A stretch of 64,000 bases of DNA, from assembly GCA_009829735.1 (NCBI GenBank), contig CM020618.1:35750894-35814893 (forward strand). The letters are read 5' to 3'. Source of the stretch: Pyropia yezoensis (lineage: Eukaryota; Rhodophyta; Bangiophyceae; Bangiales; Bangiaceae). Positions 44,322 through 55,597 of the stretch are shown in pieces; positions within the stretch are counted from its first letter, which is position 1, and the number at the start of each line of letters is the position of its first letter. The notes beneath the pieces were generated by a model. The model saw only the letters and a program-made list of their open reading frames with translations. It did no database searches and was not told where the DNA came from. The position numbers and the translations under genes are program-made.

Positions 44322-47300
44322 TTTTTGGCCATCTGTATGTGTATTGGGGAAAAGTCCGAACGTGGGTATGAGTATGGGGCACACACCATTCCTCATGTAT
44401 AGAGTATCAGCGGGCCAGCGCCCTCGCGGGTATGGCGCGTAGGTATACCTTTGACCCAGGCAGGCCCAAAAGTATGCGGCAAAAATGGCAGGTAAGAGTA
44501 TCAGTACACGGGTATGAGACCTAGATTACCTGCGGACGTCGCCTAACTGCAGGTGTCTCACAAATACAGTGGCCTCTTGGCACGCCCTCCTCCCCCAACG
44601 CCGTCTGCTGTCCCTCCAGGCACAGGAGAGCTGCCGTCGAACACGCTCGATGGCGGCTCCTTGCGTTGCCTTCGCCTCGTCGATGGCGGCCCCGACGTCG
44701 TCGTTGTATGCCTGGGGCGGGGGGGAAGGTCCTGAACTTGGGCACGATTGATGCGGTGCGACGGTGTGCGTCGCCGCAGACGAGGCCACGGACGGCTGTT
44801 GGGGGGGTCTTCAAGGCAGGCGGCAGCCCCGACGTGCGGTCTTGGCGGCGGCTGCGATGGCGGAGACGGCGACGTTGTTGGCACCTCCCGCTGCAGGCTC
44901 GGCCGGCGCATCGGCGGCGGATGCAGGCGGCGGCGCCTCCTTCCCGCCAATGCCTGTCGGTGCCCGCCGCCATCTCCCCCCTGCCTCGGCTTTTCCCCCC
45001 GGCGGGGGCGCCGCTGTCATCCCTCCTGCTCGCCGCACGCTCGATGCTCACCCTGGCGCCCACCCTCATCACCTCCAACGCCTCGACGCTGCCCTCCACC
45101 CTCGCCGACCGCGAGCACATCCTCATGGTCACCCTATTTGGCGACGTGCCCGCCGGGACTGGCGTCTCCGCCGCCCTGTGCAAGGTCACCAACGCCCTCG
45201 CCGTGACGGCGGCGACGGTAACAGGCGCCGCTGCCGGTGGGTGGGCGGATTGGCGCGGGGTGTTGACCGCGTCGGCGGTGGGTGTCGCCGCAGTCGCGGC
45301 GACTTGGGGCGCGCCGTGGGGTGTCGCGGGGTCTATAGGGGGGGGGTGGTGGTGGCCGCGCTGGGCCAGTGGCTGTTCACGATCGCCGCGCTCGTGGCGG
45401 ACGTTGCGGACGGCCAGGGGGTGGTGTGGGGCGGGCGTCCGGACGTGGCTGGCTGGGCGCCTTCTTTGGGCTGACGTTCGCGGTTTTGGGCCGGCGGTGG
45501 GGGGTGGACCCGTGGGGCGCTGGGGGAACGCGCTGCTGTTCCGCGTGGCGCCAGTCACCGGTTAAGGTGGCCATGGACGCCAATGGCCTGCGCTTATGAT
45601 GGTGCTGCCAGACGCGGAGGTGGTGCGAGAAGGGGGGGGGGGGTGCGCCTCGGACTAGGAGACTCGCTTTTCCGCCGCCGCCTGTGCCGCTGCCGCCACC
45701 ACCGTTAATGGCCTGCCGCCACCGCTGCCGGTGCCGCTGGCGCTGTCTCGGTCACTGCTCACGAGGAGGGCGGCGGGGCTGCAATGGTCGCCCTCGCCGC
45801 CGTCGGCGAGGGCCGCCGTCCCTATTTTATGCTAAAACGCCGGCCGGGGCGTGGCGTGGGCGCTCGCTACGGTAATTTCTTTCCCCCCTCTGCGGCGCAT
45901 TGCTGCTTCCCCTTTCGGCGCACCTCACCACCAGCGCCGCCGTGCATGCATCGTGTCGGTCTCTTGCTAAACCGCCGCCCACTACGGCAAAACTGAGTGT
46001 CCGACGCCAGCCCCAACTCTTTTTCCCTTCGTCCACTGTGGGCACTAGGCTGAAGAACCGGCACACGCTGACCCATCGCCCTCCCCCACAACCTCATCTC
46101 GTCCCGGAGGCGTGGACTTGCAGGTGACGGCCACCGTGGCAGATGGGCTTGGCGCTCGCCCCCATAATCACATCCCGCCTTAAGCCCGAGTCCGCGAGAG
46201 GTTGCGTCCGCCGATCGTGCCCGGCGCAAGACACAATGTGCACCCGAGTGTGGCGCGGCGGTAATCACCATCGGCAGCATGTCCAGCGCTTCGCCACCAT
46301 GGCGGCCAGGACGACCGTGGCGACTGCGATGTCGGCCGCCTCAGCTAGCCTTGCCCAGGTTTAAAGACCCCCGGGCAGCGACGCCTCCTGTACCAAAAGC
46401 GGCTGCCACCCCCCCCGGACACACCTCCCACCGACACGTCAACCGTGGCCACACTGGGACCCCCCCCACCGTGTCACGGACGGTGCTGATGCACTAGGCA
46501 GTCACTGATGCCGCCGCCAGACCGGCTGGGCCTCCACCTGTCACCGCCGTCGCGGCGCGCCCATCGCACAGTCGTGACCAACACTGGTCGTGGGCACATA
46601 GGGGGTGCGTGGTGGACGTGGCAGATCAGTAGAGAGGGGTGGCAGAAAAGGGAAAGGAAACGAGAGAGTCAATGGGTAGTCAGCAGGCGGCGCCCACCCG
46701 CGGGGTAGCGCCGAGCGCCAGCGACTGCGGCACCCACGCCCGCGGCGCGCGACAATCTTCGCGGCCGCGCTCACGGGAGTAGTCTACGGCGAGGCGAAGC
46801 AAAGAGAACGATTCTTAAGCTCGGGGGGCAGCGGGGGGTGTGTATGTCGCCACTTGAATTGGGTGCCAGGCTAGGGGGGGGGCCCGGAGGAGCTTGCTGT
46901 TCCAAGTGGTACGGGGCCGAGACGCTGGCTCAAGGCACATCTCTGCCCGCTGCGCGCCGCCTGATGTTCATCCCGCCCGCCCCCCCGCCTACCCACCCGC
47001 CCGCTCACAATGAGTCCAGCGGGTCGGCGCGCGGTCCGCCTGCGCGGTACCCCTGCCGCAGGAGCCCCTGATTCCACCACCATGGCCACCGTCTCCAACG
47101 CCGTGTCCGTCCCAAGTGCCAACTCGGACCTGCGTGGCCGTCTGGGCCGGTCTGGGTCATCCCACTACACCGGAGGGCGGGGGCGGAAACGATGGCCACC
47201 AACTGTCGGGCAGTCCCGGCACCCGGTGCTCACGAGAAGGGCGTCAGTTCCTCAAGAACCGCGTAACTTGCCGAGAAAATGAACGCGGCCTTGTGGCGCT

Positions 47301-47528
47301 TTATTCATATCCACCGGCACGCACTTTCACCTTGCAAGCCGCAGGTGTAGTGCGCCCCTGAATGCCCTCTCCAACCAACCGCTATGGCCACTCACACTCG
47401 TCGCGTACGCACGATCTCTCGCGCAGTCGCCTCACGGCACTATAACACTCCCAGTACACCCCCCCTCTCCACCCGCCGGCAATGAGACACACTCCCATGA
47501 CTCGTCCCAGTGCCTGCTGCCGAGGCGG
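44322..47528. other. hAT interior without transposase; possible captured gene fragment
   Basis: About 3.2 kb lies between the left end and the transposase stop. Positions about 44,860-45,595 on the plus strand show hydrophobic membrane-protein-like text in successive frames: SMLTLAPTLITSNASTLPST, ADREHILMVTLFGDVPAGTG, then VVVAALGQWLFTIAALVADV, then GWLGAFFGLTFAVLGRRWGV. The frame changes at least twice, so it is degraded. The alternation resembles part of a multi-helix transporter; a MATE-type protein is possible but weak. The remainder to 47,528 has only short frames with no recognisable domain. Confidence 0.35.
44400..44520 (+). promoter_or_regulatory. hAT left subterminal repeats
   Basis: agagtatcag occurs at about 44,401 and 44,496 and in inverse orientation near 50,733-50,742. 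gggtatg-type motifs accompany it. These look like transposase-binding subterminal repeats; binding itself is inferred. Confidence 0.6.
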
Positions 47529-50108
47529 CTACTGGCCTGCAGCGTTGTCCTCGTCGGAGCTCGAACAGTCGTCGTCGTCGGAAGTGCGCCGCGACCGCCC
47601 GGTAGACATGGCAGTGCGCACCATGTCCGCGGCCGCGTGGGACAGCTTGGGCACGTCCCCAAGGTTGACTGGCAAGAGTTGGACGTTCTCCTGGATGAAG
47701 CAATGCATTTCCAGATGGCGCGCCAGCATGGACGACCGCTCCTTGCGCATGATGCTCGCCGCAACGGAGAAGTCACGCTCAGAGGCCGCGGACGTGCCCA
47801 CGGCCCCTAAGACAGCACAGGCCACCAGATAGAGGGTTGGGTAGCGCTCCTTGTTCCCCTTCCAAAACTCCAGCGGGTCCTGCGACTTGGACGTGGCGAC
47901 GGCCTTGAGGCAGCTGTCCAGGTGGATCTTGGCCAGAGATGCCTTAGTCTGCTCGGGCACCATCCCTCCCATGCTGTCCTCCTCGTCCGTGAAGTCAGCC
48001 AGGCAGGACCACGCAGCGCGAGAGGGTCCCGACCGAGACGGCGCCTGTGTGGGCGCAACAGCCGCGGGCACAGGATCCTCCAGTCGGTCACACATCTCCC
48101 GGACAGCCGCGACCGCCCGGTTGTAGACAGAGGGCCTTCCAAGCATCTTGGAGGCTGCCTTGAGCACCTTTGCCCCACCGGGGGCCATCACAGTGCTCAT
48201 TAGCACAGGTACCGCCTCCAGTAGGTCGCGCGTCTCGTCCTCACGGTTGAAAAAGCGCGTGTCGAGCTGCTTGCGCAGCAGCCGCACGGCCGCCCTCGAC
48301 GCGTCGCAAAGGACCTCTTGTCCATCCTTCTCGTCGTAGTAGAGCTGCTCGGACGGGTACAGGCGGTCGTCAACCTCGATCACGCGCGCGTCCTGGTGAG
48401 CCTCACAGTACGCATCAATGTCTTTCTTGCCAGCGGCCAGGGGACTGGAGCCGGGCATGCAAGGAACCACGAAGCAATCAGACGCAATCATACGACGAAG
48501 AGAGCAAATAGCAAAAAACGCAGCGGAGACGGGGTCAGTTGCGCTTTGGCTGCGCCGAGAGGCCTCCATGGCACCCTTGAGCACCCCCAAGAGCTGGCGC
48601 AGGCGGTCCCAATCGCGGCTGGAAAGGCGGTGCCTCTTCACACGCGCGGGCTGGCCCGATGAGTTGAAAAAGGCCGTCAAGCGCGCGTGACACGTGAACA
48701 TTCTCGCACACGCGTCATAGGTGGAGCTCCACCTCGTAGACACCTCCGTGATGATGTTGCGCGCCTCAGACTCGCCTGGAATGGACAGACCGCGGTACGT
48801 CGTCACGCTCTTATCCGAGTGGTTGAAATGCCCAGAAATCTTTCTGAGTCGCCCAAGCATCGCCTTGGCCGTCGGGTTGGCAGAAGAGTCGTCAGACGCG
48901 CCTGCGTCCTGCGTATTGGCGTCACAAATATGCCCGTCAAAAGACTGCTGCATCTCATCCGTGGACTTGCCCCCCGACCCCAAGGCGAACACAACGGAGT
49001 TGTGAATGGCGTGAGCCATACACGGAATCCACGCCGCCGGCAACAGCCGCATCGCCTTCCTCACGTTGGCGCCCGAGTCCGTCGTGGTAGACCCCAGATC
49101 GTGGGCGTCGAGCCCGAAGTAGCGAAGGCGCTCATGAAACCAGCGAAAGATGATGTCGTGCGTGTGGTTGCCCATGAACTGGGAGACACCCAGATGGAGC
49201 ACGTGCATGGTGGTCGTCGCTGGGTCCACAAAGCGGATGACAACTGACCCAAAAGCCAGCCGTGAGTGCCGCTCGGTCCAGAGGTCCATTGTGGCGTGGG
49301 CAAAAGGCAAGCCACAGTACGTCGCCTTCGCCGTCCGCAAGAGGTTACGGACGGCGTCAAGGGTGAAGGAGTATAGCTCAGCCAGGATGTGCGTCATAGT
49401 GTTCACTGAGGGAGTAGAGTAGGAGGCATTTAAAGGAGATAAGAACGAGTCAAGATAAGGATTCGTGGTCAGTATGCGCGGAGAATGGGACATCACTTGC
49501 ATGAGAACAAAGCGCAGGTGATGAGGGCGCACATCCGGGGTGAAGTGGCGGGCTATGTTGCCGTCCACCACTCGCTTCGTGCGGTTCCCCCCGCTCGGAT
49601 TGCGGCAGATGTACAATGCAGCGCGGGAGTGCGCCAGCTTCTTCTCAGGCGCCCCCCTCCCATTGGCAACGTTCTCAAAGTGCTTCACGCTGTTACCGAT
49701 AACTGCGGCGGGGATGGACAGGACAGTCGTCGATCCGAGCCCGCCACAAAGACGACACCAGCCGAGCAAGTCCTTGCTGGCACTATCCTCCTGACGATAT
49801 AGATCAAAAAAAGACCAGGCAACAGACCGCAGCTTCTGCCCAACGTCCTCACGGGCAATCAAAAGAAACTGCACACCATCGCGGTCAATATGGTCCGGGC
49901 GGGTGAGTGAACAGTCAGACTGGATAGACTGCACAATTGCTTCCGGGGTGTCGCCGGTCGAGGAGTTCGCATTGCGGCGCTTCTGCGGGAGGATCTTCTG
50001 GGACACAGAACCGCCCACCGATCTCGCGCCCTCTGGGTGGCTCTCTTGGCTTGGCGGCGGTAAACCAGTGATGCTTCGCGATGGGCTTGCGCCCGAGTCG
50101 CTCGGCAT
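47529..50108 (-). CDS. hAT-family transposase, intact
   Basis: The first in-frame ATG is at 50,106-50,108, giving 859 residues; the frame is open further upstream to 50,603 without an ATG, so an upstream exon or longer N-terminus is possible. After a Pro/Ser-rich leader is a Cys/His-containing region (CRLCGG, later VKHFENV) that may be a degenerate BED-type finger. Catalytic landmarks are MDLWTERHSRLAFGS (Asp near 275), STTTDSGANVRKAMRLL (Asp near 343), IPCMAHAIHN (near 365), EVSTRWSSTYDAC (near 458), and a C-terminal hAT dimerisation domain (about 745-830) with FWKGNKERYPTLYLVACAV and SAASERDFSVAASIMRKERS. Enzymes of this family cut at terminal inverted repeats and make 8-bp duplications, as seen here. 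No stop or shift interrupts it, so the copy may be active. Confidence 0.93.
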   Translation of the reverse strand: MPSDSGASPSRSITGLPPPSQESHPEGARSVGGSVSQKILPQKRRNANSSTGDTPEAIVQSIQSDCSLTRPDHIDRDGVQFLLIAREDVGQKLRSVAWSFFDLYRQEDSASKDLLGWCRLCGGLGSTTVLSIPAAVIGNSVKHFENVANGRGAPEKKLAHSRAALYICRNPSGGNRTKRVVDGNIARHFTPDVRPHHLRFVLMQVMSHSPRILTTNPYLDSFLSPLNASYSTPSVNTMTHILAELYSFTLDAVRNLLRTAKATYCGLPFAHATMDLWTERHSRLAFGSVVIRFVDPATTTMHVLHLGVSQFMGNHTHDIIFRWFHERLRYFGLDAHDLGSTTTDSGANVRKAMRLLPAAWIPCMAHAIHNSVVFALGSGGKSTDEMQQSFDGHICDANTQDAGASDDSSANPTAKAMLGRLRKISGHFNHSDKSVTTYRGLSIPGESEARNIITEVSTRWSSTYDACARMFTCHARLTAFFNSSGQPARVKRHRLSSRDWDRLRQLLGVLKGAMEASRRSQSATDPVSAAFFAICSLRRMIASDCFVVPCMPGSSPLAAGKKDIDAYCEAHQDARVIEVDDRLYPSEQLYYDEKDGQEVLCDASRAAVRLLRKQLDTRFFNREDETRDLLEAVPVLMSTVMAPGGAKVLKAASKMLGRPSVYNRAVAAVREMCDRLEDPVPAAVAPTQAPSRSGPSRAAWSCLADFTDEEDSMGGMVPEQTKASLAKIHLDSCLKAVATSKSQDPLEFWKGNKERYPTLYLVACAVLGAVGTSAASERDFSVAASIMRKERSSMLARHLEMHCFIQENVQLLPVNLGDVPKLSHAAADMVRTAMSTGRSRRTSDDDDCSSSDEDNAAGQ

Positions 50109-50584
50109 TGTGCCCAAGAGACAGCTCAGGGTCGAGGCGGGTGGGGGAGCAGGAGCGGGGGGCGTCGAGGACGGTGGCGGAGCAGGAGGGGCGGACGGGG
50201 AGGACAGGAGCGTGACGCTGGCTGGCACCGAGAGCAATCGCACCACGCGCCAAGGCTCATATGGGTGCGGCACAGCAGGGCTGGCACCATTTTCTGAGCG
50301 GGCTCTGGTTGGTGCTGGCCCGGCGGTGCTGCACGCAGGGGCTACGTTGGGCTGCTCCTCGCCCAGGCGATACGTGTGCCTGCGCGAGGAGCACTCGCAC
50401 CGCCCTGCTCCCTGGTCCTGTGACGACTGCAACCCTGGACTGGAAGAGACGTCGGCCTCGGAGGCTCCCACGTAGGGATGGTGGCGTGTCGTGATTGATG
50501 GACAGGCGGTTTGCGAAGAGGCTGCTGACCACCGCGGAAAAAACGGACAAGCGGCGCGTCTCGGAGGTCCAAAACGGCGCCACC

Positions 50585-50660
50585 CCACGTCCAAGCGTTT
50601 CAAATCCGCGCCGCCCCACGTCCAAGCGTTTCATAACGACGCCACCCTACGTCCAAGCAC
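50585..50660. repeat. About 31-bp tandem repeat in hAT right end
   Basis: ccacgtccaagcg-like segments start at 50,585, 50,616 and 50,646 (the last variant reads cctacgtccaagc). They lie just upstream of the transposase and are candidate subterminal repeats. Confidence 0.75.
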
Positions 50661-50699
50661 TGAGACGCACACTGCCTTATCAATTACTGGCTGAAGTCT

Positions 50700-50837
50700 T
50701 CCTGGTACCCTTGGGAATCTGCGCAGTGGGTATCTGATACTCTTGGCTGAAACGGTACTGTGTATGAGGCGAATATCGATTTCCGACAAGAGTACTCCAG
50801 ATACCCTTGCTTCATACCCGCGTAGTACCCTTGGGCG
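50700..50837 (+). promoter_or_regulatory. hAT right subterminal tacccttg motifs
   Basis: tacccttg occurs at about 50,705, 50,802 and 50,826, and again within the right inverted repeat at 50,841. This is a typical arrangement of hAT transposase-binding sites and may also overlap the transposase promoter. Confidence 0.6.
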
Positions 50838-50858
50838 CGATACCCTTGATCAGGCCTG
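50838..50858 (-). repeat. hAT right terminal inverted repeat
   Basis: The reverse complement reads CAGGCCTGATCAAGGGTATC plus G, differing from the left end at one base. The outermost eight bases CAGGCCTG are themselves palindromic. Confidence 0.95.
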
Positions 50859-50866
50859 GTGAAGAG
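50859..50866. repeat. Right 8-bp target-site duplication of hAT element
   Basis: gtgaagag is identical to the left copy at 44,293-44,300. Confidence 0.95.
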
Positions 50867-52103
50867 GCTCTCTGCCCGCAGGGATCAAAAGCCATACTCC
50901 ACCACGTGACCTGGCTCACAGTCAGCAACCACCAATGAGAGCGCCGAATAGGTCGGCCACAAAGGCCCCCCGGCTTGTGCACGGGGGCTCTTTCTCGGGC
51001 CCTCACGCAGGCCCCCCTCCCACAAGCGCCTTGGAGAGTCCTCTCCCAGACCGGGGTCAGGACGCGCGAGGACGACGAAGGCCTTCTAGATTGCACCAAT
51101 GAGCGCGCAGAACGCGTTGCGGGATTGAGTGGCACAAGATTTTCCTCGAGCACGTAGTCTTCAGGGAGGAGTCCGCGCGGGTCACCCGCGCTAAAGCGCG
51201 GTCGCGCCTATCGAACAGGCCCGCCGAAACCGGCCGGCGATGCCCCCTCGGTGGGCCCTCGATGCCCGCATCGAGGCCCCACCGAGGCCCCATTTCGATG
51301 CTCGATGTGCATCGAGGGCCATCGTTGGACTCTCGGTGGAAAAATATACCTTTGTGACGATGGCGGGGTGGCCCGCCGCGATCGGCGCCTCGATGGCCCG
51401 GCCATGACGTCAGGGGGGCGCTGACGGCAAGACGGAGGGGGGCGGCAGGCTGCGCTTACAGTTCGTGGTGTGGTGCGGGGCGTCCTTTGGAAGGGGGGGG
51501 GGGGGGGGGGGCTTGTGGGGCAGTGCGTACAGGACGTACGTACGGTGACAGTAAATACTGGTGGAGTGTTGGCGGTGGTGGCGTGGTGGGGGTCGCGTCC
51601 TCCCCCCTGCAGAGAAGCTCGGACTCAAAGTATACACGTGGCGCGGATATGCCTCTTAGCAAGTCTTGCTTGTTAACCCGCGTTTCAAGTGCATGTATGT
51701 ACTTGACTTTGTTCTAGTCTTTCTGCCCAGCTTCCTTTCCTTTAGGAGGCTTGGGGGTGACGGCCACTGTTTTTCTGTTGTTTCTTTTCGTGAGAGCTGT
51801 TTGTTTACCTGTGAGCACTTTCCCACACCCCGACCCAGACGGGGCGGCCCCGCGACCGCCGCCGAGTCGACAGACCCCGGGGCGTCGCGGTGGGCACCGC
51901 CAGCAGCCCCGTCTGCCCGCGGCCGCCCCCGTGACGGGCGGCTGACAAACCGATGTGCTCGAAGAAGGCTGGGAGGGAGAGCACGGCCCACAGAAAAAGA
52001 CGGATGGCTTGAGAGTGGTGAAGGGATATACATAGGGGGGGGGGGGAAGGGAGAGTGACCACCCGCCACACGTACACGCATCAACTTGTATGTGTGGTGG
52101 GCA

Positions 52104-52137
<34 letters not shown>

Positions 52138-52199
52138 AGAAGAATCCATACTCGCCCCCCGCCGAGGTCTCAAAGACGGCAGCGGTAAGTGTCGGCGGC

Positions 52200-52235
<36 letters not shown>

Positions 52236-53755
52236 GGACAGCGTCGCTCGCCGGGCGCCGCGGCGGTGGGCGGCACGCCCGCCGTCTTCTGCAACCGCGG
52301 CGGCGGGAGCGGCAGCGGCGGCCCGGCCGGCCATGCGGCGGTGGCGGCCCGTCCGGCCATGCGGCGGCGCCCCTGCGTCACGCGTCCGCCGCGTTGCTGC
52401 CGACGTGGCCGCCACTGCCGGCGGCGGCGGCGGGAGAGCGGCGGGGGGCAGGCACCGCCCGGGCAGTGTCGCGTGGCCAACCCCCCTGCCGGCGCAAGCG
52501 CGCTGTCCCGTGTGCTCGTGCGAGGCCGTAGGGCGCGTCTTTTGGCTTCTCGTGTTCCATTGTCTTGGCTTGCAAGCGCTTGGGGAAACCCCCTGTGGCA
52601 CAGGCATGCTATTCTTCCTTCTGAGGCGATGAACACGGTCGGAGGTCTTGTTCCTGGGAGGAGGATGAGCGCGGTGCTTCGCCGCCGCCGCCGCCGCCGC
52701 TGACGCATGAACACTGGCAGCTATCTGATCTTCGGCTGCTCGCTTGGATTGGTGCCCCCCCACAGCAGGAACGATAAACAAGCACGTCCGAGGGACGTCA
52801 AGAACGGGCGCACGTGAAAAAGTGAGACCGTGGCACTGGCTGCTGCCGGCGCTGCCCGCCGTCGCGGCTCACAGGGCGGTGCACTGGCGAGACACGGCTG
52901 CGAGTTTGGCAAAAGGGGAGACGGGGTGCGCCTCGGTGCGCGGTGCGGCCGCCCGCCGACGCGGCAGCGCCGCATCGCGCACACGAGCGGCGGTGCGATG
53001 TGCGTTGGAAGCGCGCGGCGACCGGGGCGGCACCCTGGCGAGGCACCGCATGCTTCAGCCCCCCTCCCCCACCCGGCACCTCCAGCTGGCCACCTTCGGT
53101 GGCGAGGCCAGCCATCCGCAGCAAAGGGGAGCGCACAGGATCTTGGAGGAGGGGGAAGGCGCCGTCGCGCGCAGCGCTGCCACACTCAGCGGGGGGCGAC
53201 GAGAGCAAGAGGCCACCCCAACCCGCCCGCCCCACCTCCCCTTTCCATCGTGGTCCCTCTCCTTTCCCGCTTGGCGGTCCGTGCTCCTCCTGCCGCAGCT
53301 GGCGGGGCCTATCGCCTCGGTGGGAGGAGCCACACGGAAATGGCGTACTCCCAGTGGATTATGGTGTGTCGCTGGGGGTCAAGATATTCTCAGACTGTTT
53401 GCTCCCTCCTAAATATTCAGTCGGTGGCCTCGAGTCTTTCTCACTCTCGCGGGCGCCTTTTCACAAGGGTTTCCAACCTTTTGGTAGTTCCAACCAAGGA
53501 TACTTTCCTGTACGGGGGGGTCGGGCTGGTTCCACCAGTGGTGGGGAGTGTTGTCTCGCAGTCCCTACACTCAAAAAACACAAGAGGAGTGGCCGCAGCC
53601 ACGTCCCTCCCACACACACACACACAGACACGTGCAGACGCCCAGGCACCAGCGAACGTAAACGCCCACGCACCAGTAACTACACAACTACATCAGCCGT
53701 CTTGTTAGAAAGAATCAGGTAACGCCACGGGCAGCGTCACTACATCTCTTACATA
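50867..53755. other. Gene-poor region right of the hAT element
   Basis: No gene is convincingly supported. The stretch to about 51,400 has ordinary composition and a strong hairpin (51,246-51,287). A G30 run sits at 52,106-52,135, followed by (CCG)n at about 52,200-52,235. Open frames between 51,656 and 53,722 on both strands lack recognisable domains and mostly translate GC-rich repeats. The last part should hold the 3' end of the next gene, whose stop is at 53,756. Confidence 0.4.
51246..51287. repeat. Near-perfect 20-bp-arm hairpin
   Basis: Arm cctcggtgggccctcgatgc (51,246-51,265) pairs with 51,268-51,287 with one mismatch and a 2-nt loop. A second smaller inverted motif (gatgctcgatgtgcatcgag) follows at about 51,297-51,316. 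It could be a foldback element remnant or an RNA hairpin. Confidence 0.85.
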
Positions 53756-55562
53756 CTAGGCAAGCAGCGCCAGGCGGTGGAGGGCGCGGCCGACCAACCC
53801 CCGCCGCCCTACTGGCCGCGCCCCCCCACGCGCTCCTCCAGCGTGCAGCAGACGCATCGACGCACGGCGGGACGCAAAGGTGGCCAGCGACGGCCGCGGC
53901 GCTTCAAAGCCCGCACCCAGCCGCACATCGTCCGCGGGCGCCGCCCGCGGCCGGTCAGTGCGGACGGTTCGCACCTCTCGCGACGGCGGGAGGGCCATGG
54001 CATCCCCCGACCCGCCGCCATCCGACGCGGTACACACCGAGCCGCCGTCAAAGATCCCCACGGGGGAGGGCGGGGTAGCCCAGCCGGCGCTCTCACAAGG
54101 CGACCCAGACGACGACGTTGACGCCGTGGCGCCGCCGACCCCGCTCATGCCGCTGTCGTTGCAGGTGGGCGCGTCTCGGCGGCGGCGCCGCCGGTTGACC
54201 GGCCGCAGCGGCACACCACGTGGCAGCTGTGGACGCCCCCCCTCGGGCGACGTCGACACCGGCGCCGACGCAGGCGTCGGCGGCGTCACCGTGCCCTGCA
54301 CGCCCGGTAGGACCGAAAGGTTGCGAGGAAGGACACCCATTAGCGCGAGCCCCGACGGCAGCATCGGCCCCATCGCCGCGCGGATGCGCGCCGCCTCGGC
54401 GGCCGGCACCATCTCCTCATCCGACACGTGGGTGACCTCCACGGTGGCGGCGTCGACCAGGTCCGCCCACCCGTCAGCGCTGAGCGTGATGGGCGACGTG
54501 GGGGGGGCGGGTGTCGAGATGGGCAACGTCATCGCGGCGGCCGCGCCCGACGGCCACCGCCGCCGCCGTGCGGGGAGGGCGCCGCCCGTCGCGTCGCCGG
54601 ACGGCGATGGTGTGGCGAGTCGTGACCCTGCCGCGGCAGCACCCTGCGCAGGCGCCGTCTCCGGCGGCGGAGGCGCGAGCAGGGGCGACGGTGGCTGTCG
54701 CGCAACGTGGTCGGCAAAGACCACAAAACCACCGCCGCGCGGGAGGTGGCCCGCCGCGGTCGCCATGGCCCGCTCGACCGGCCGCCAGTCCGGCGAGACA
54801 GCCGCCGCCGCGAGCGCACCATCGTCGACAGCGGCGGCGGCCGCGGCCACGTCACCAGACGGCGGGGTGAGGACGTCGAGGGGGAGGGGCGGGATGGACC
54901 CTCCCAGAGACCACTTCGTGGGCGCGCAGAGGACGAGCGACGGGTCGCGTCGTGGCAGTGGCGGCGTCGCCGGGGGCGCGTCGGCGTCTCCTGGGGCAAC
55001 GGCCCCAGCCGAGGGGGCGGCGGCAGCAAGCGCCAAGGCCGGTGGAGACGGCTCCAGCCCCATCTCGTTGGACGACGACAGCGGCGAGACGGGGAGGGAG
55101 TCTAGGTCCAGCCCCATCGGTGGGGACGGCACCGGTGGAGGGGGCATCCGCTGCGGGCCAGCCGCAAGCCGGGGCTCAGCGGCGGCGACGGCAGCGGCCG
55201 GCGGCTCCGTGGCGGTGGCCGCGGCGGCCGGCTGCATGGGCGGCGGCGGCGGCGGCGGGGCGTGGTGCCGGTCCGCCGCCCGCGGCGGGTGTGCCGCCGG
55301 TGGCGGCGGCCTGCTGTCGGGTCTCCGCCCGCGGCGGGGTGGGGAGGCGGCCGCGGTGGCTGCCGCCGCGGGCCGCGCCGCGGCGCCCGCGGGGCGGCCA
55401 CGGGCCGCCCGCGGGGGCACAACGGTGTCGTAGGCGGGGGAAAAGGTGCCCGCCGCACAGGCGGCGGCGCGGCGACGGCGGAGCGCCGCGACCGCCGCCG
55501 CCTGGGCGGCAGCCCCCGCCCGGCCGACGAGCGCCGGGGCGGCGGCGGCGCCGCGGGTGCCC

Positions 55563-55597
<35 letters not shown>

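Larger units (their letters stand above)
44301..50858 (-). mobile_element. hAT DNA transposon, apparently full length (6,558 bp)
   Basis: The element is bounded by 21-bp terminal inverted repeats starting CAGGCCTGATCAAGGGTA (one mismatch between ends) and flanked by perfect 8-bp duplications gtgaagag, the diagnostic hAT size. It carries one long transposase frame on the minus strand (47,529-50,108) with the hAT dimerisation domain. About 3.2 kb of other sequence lies between the left end and the transposase stop. Subterminal motifs (tacccttg, agagtatcag) recur near both ends as expected for transposase binding. The perfect duplication and open transposase suggest a recent insertion. It interrupts non-coding or older-element DNA. 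Confidence 0.95.

Noticed and set aside
33182-50890. 8-bp match tgcgggca near 33,182 and inverted near 50,873 as terminal repeats of one large element
   Set aside because: Too short and not extendable; expected by chance in such GC-rich DNA.
51656-52781. Minus-strand frames of 200-350 codons right of the hAT element
   Set aside because: Arg/Ala/Pro-rich, start without a clear ATG context, no recognisable segment.
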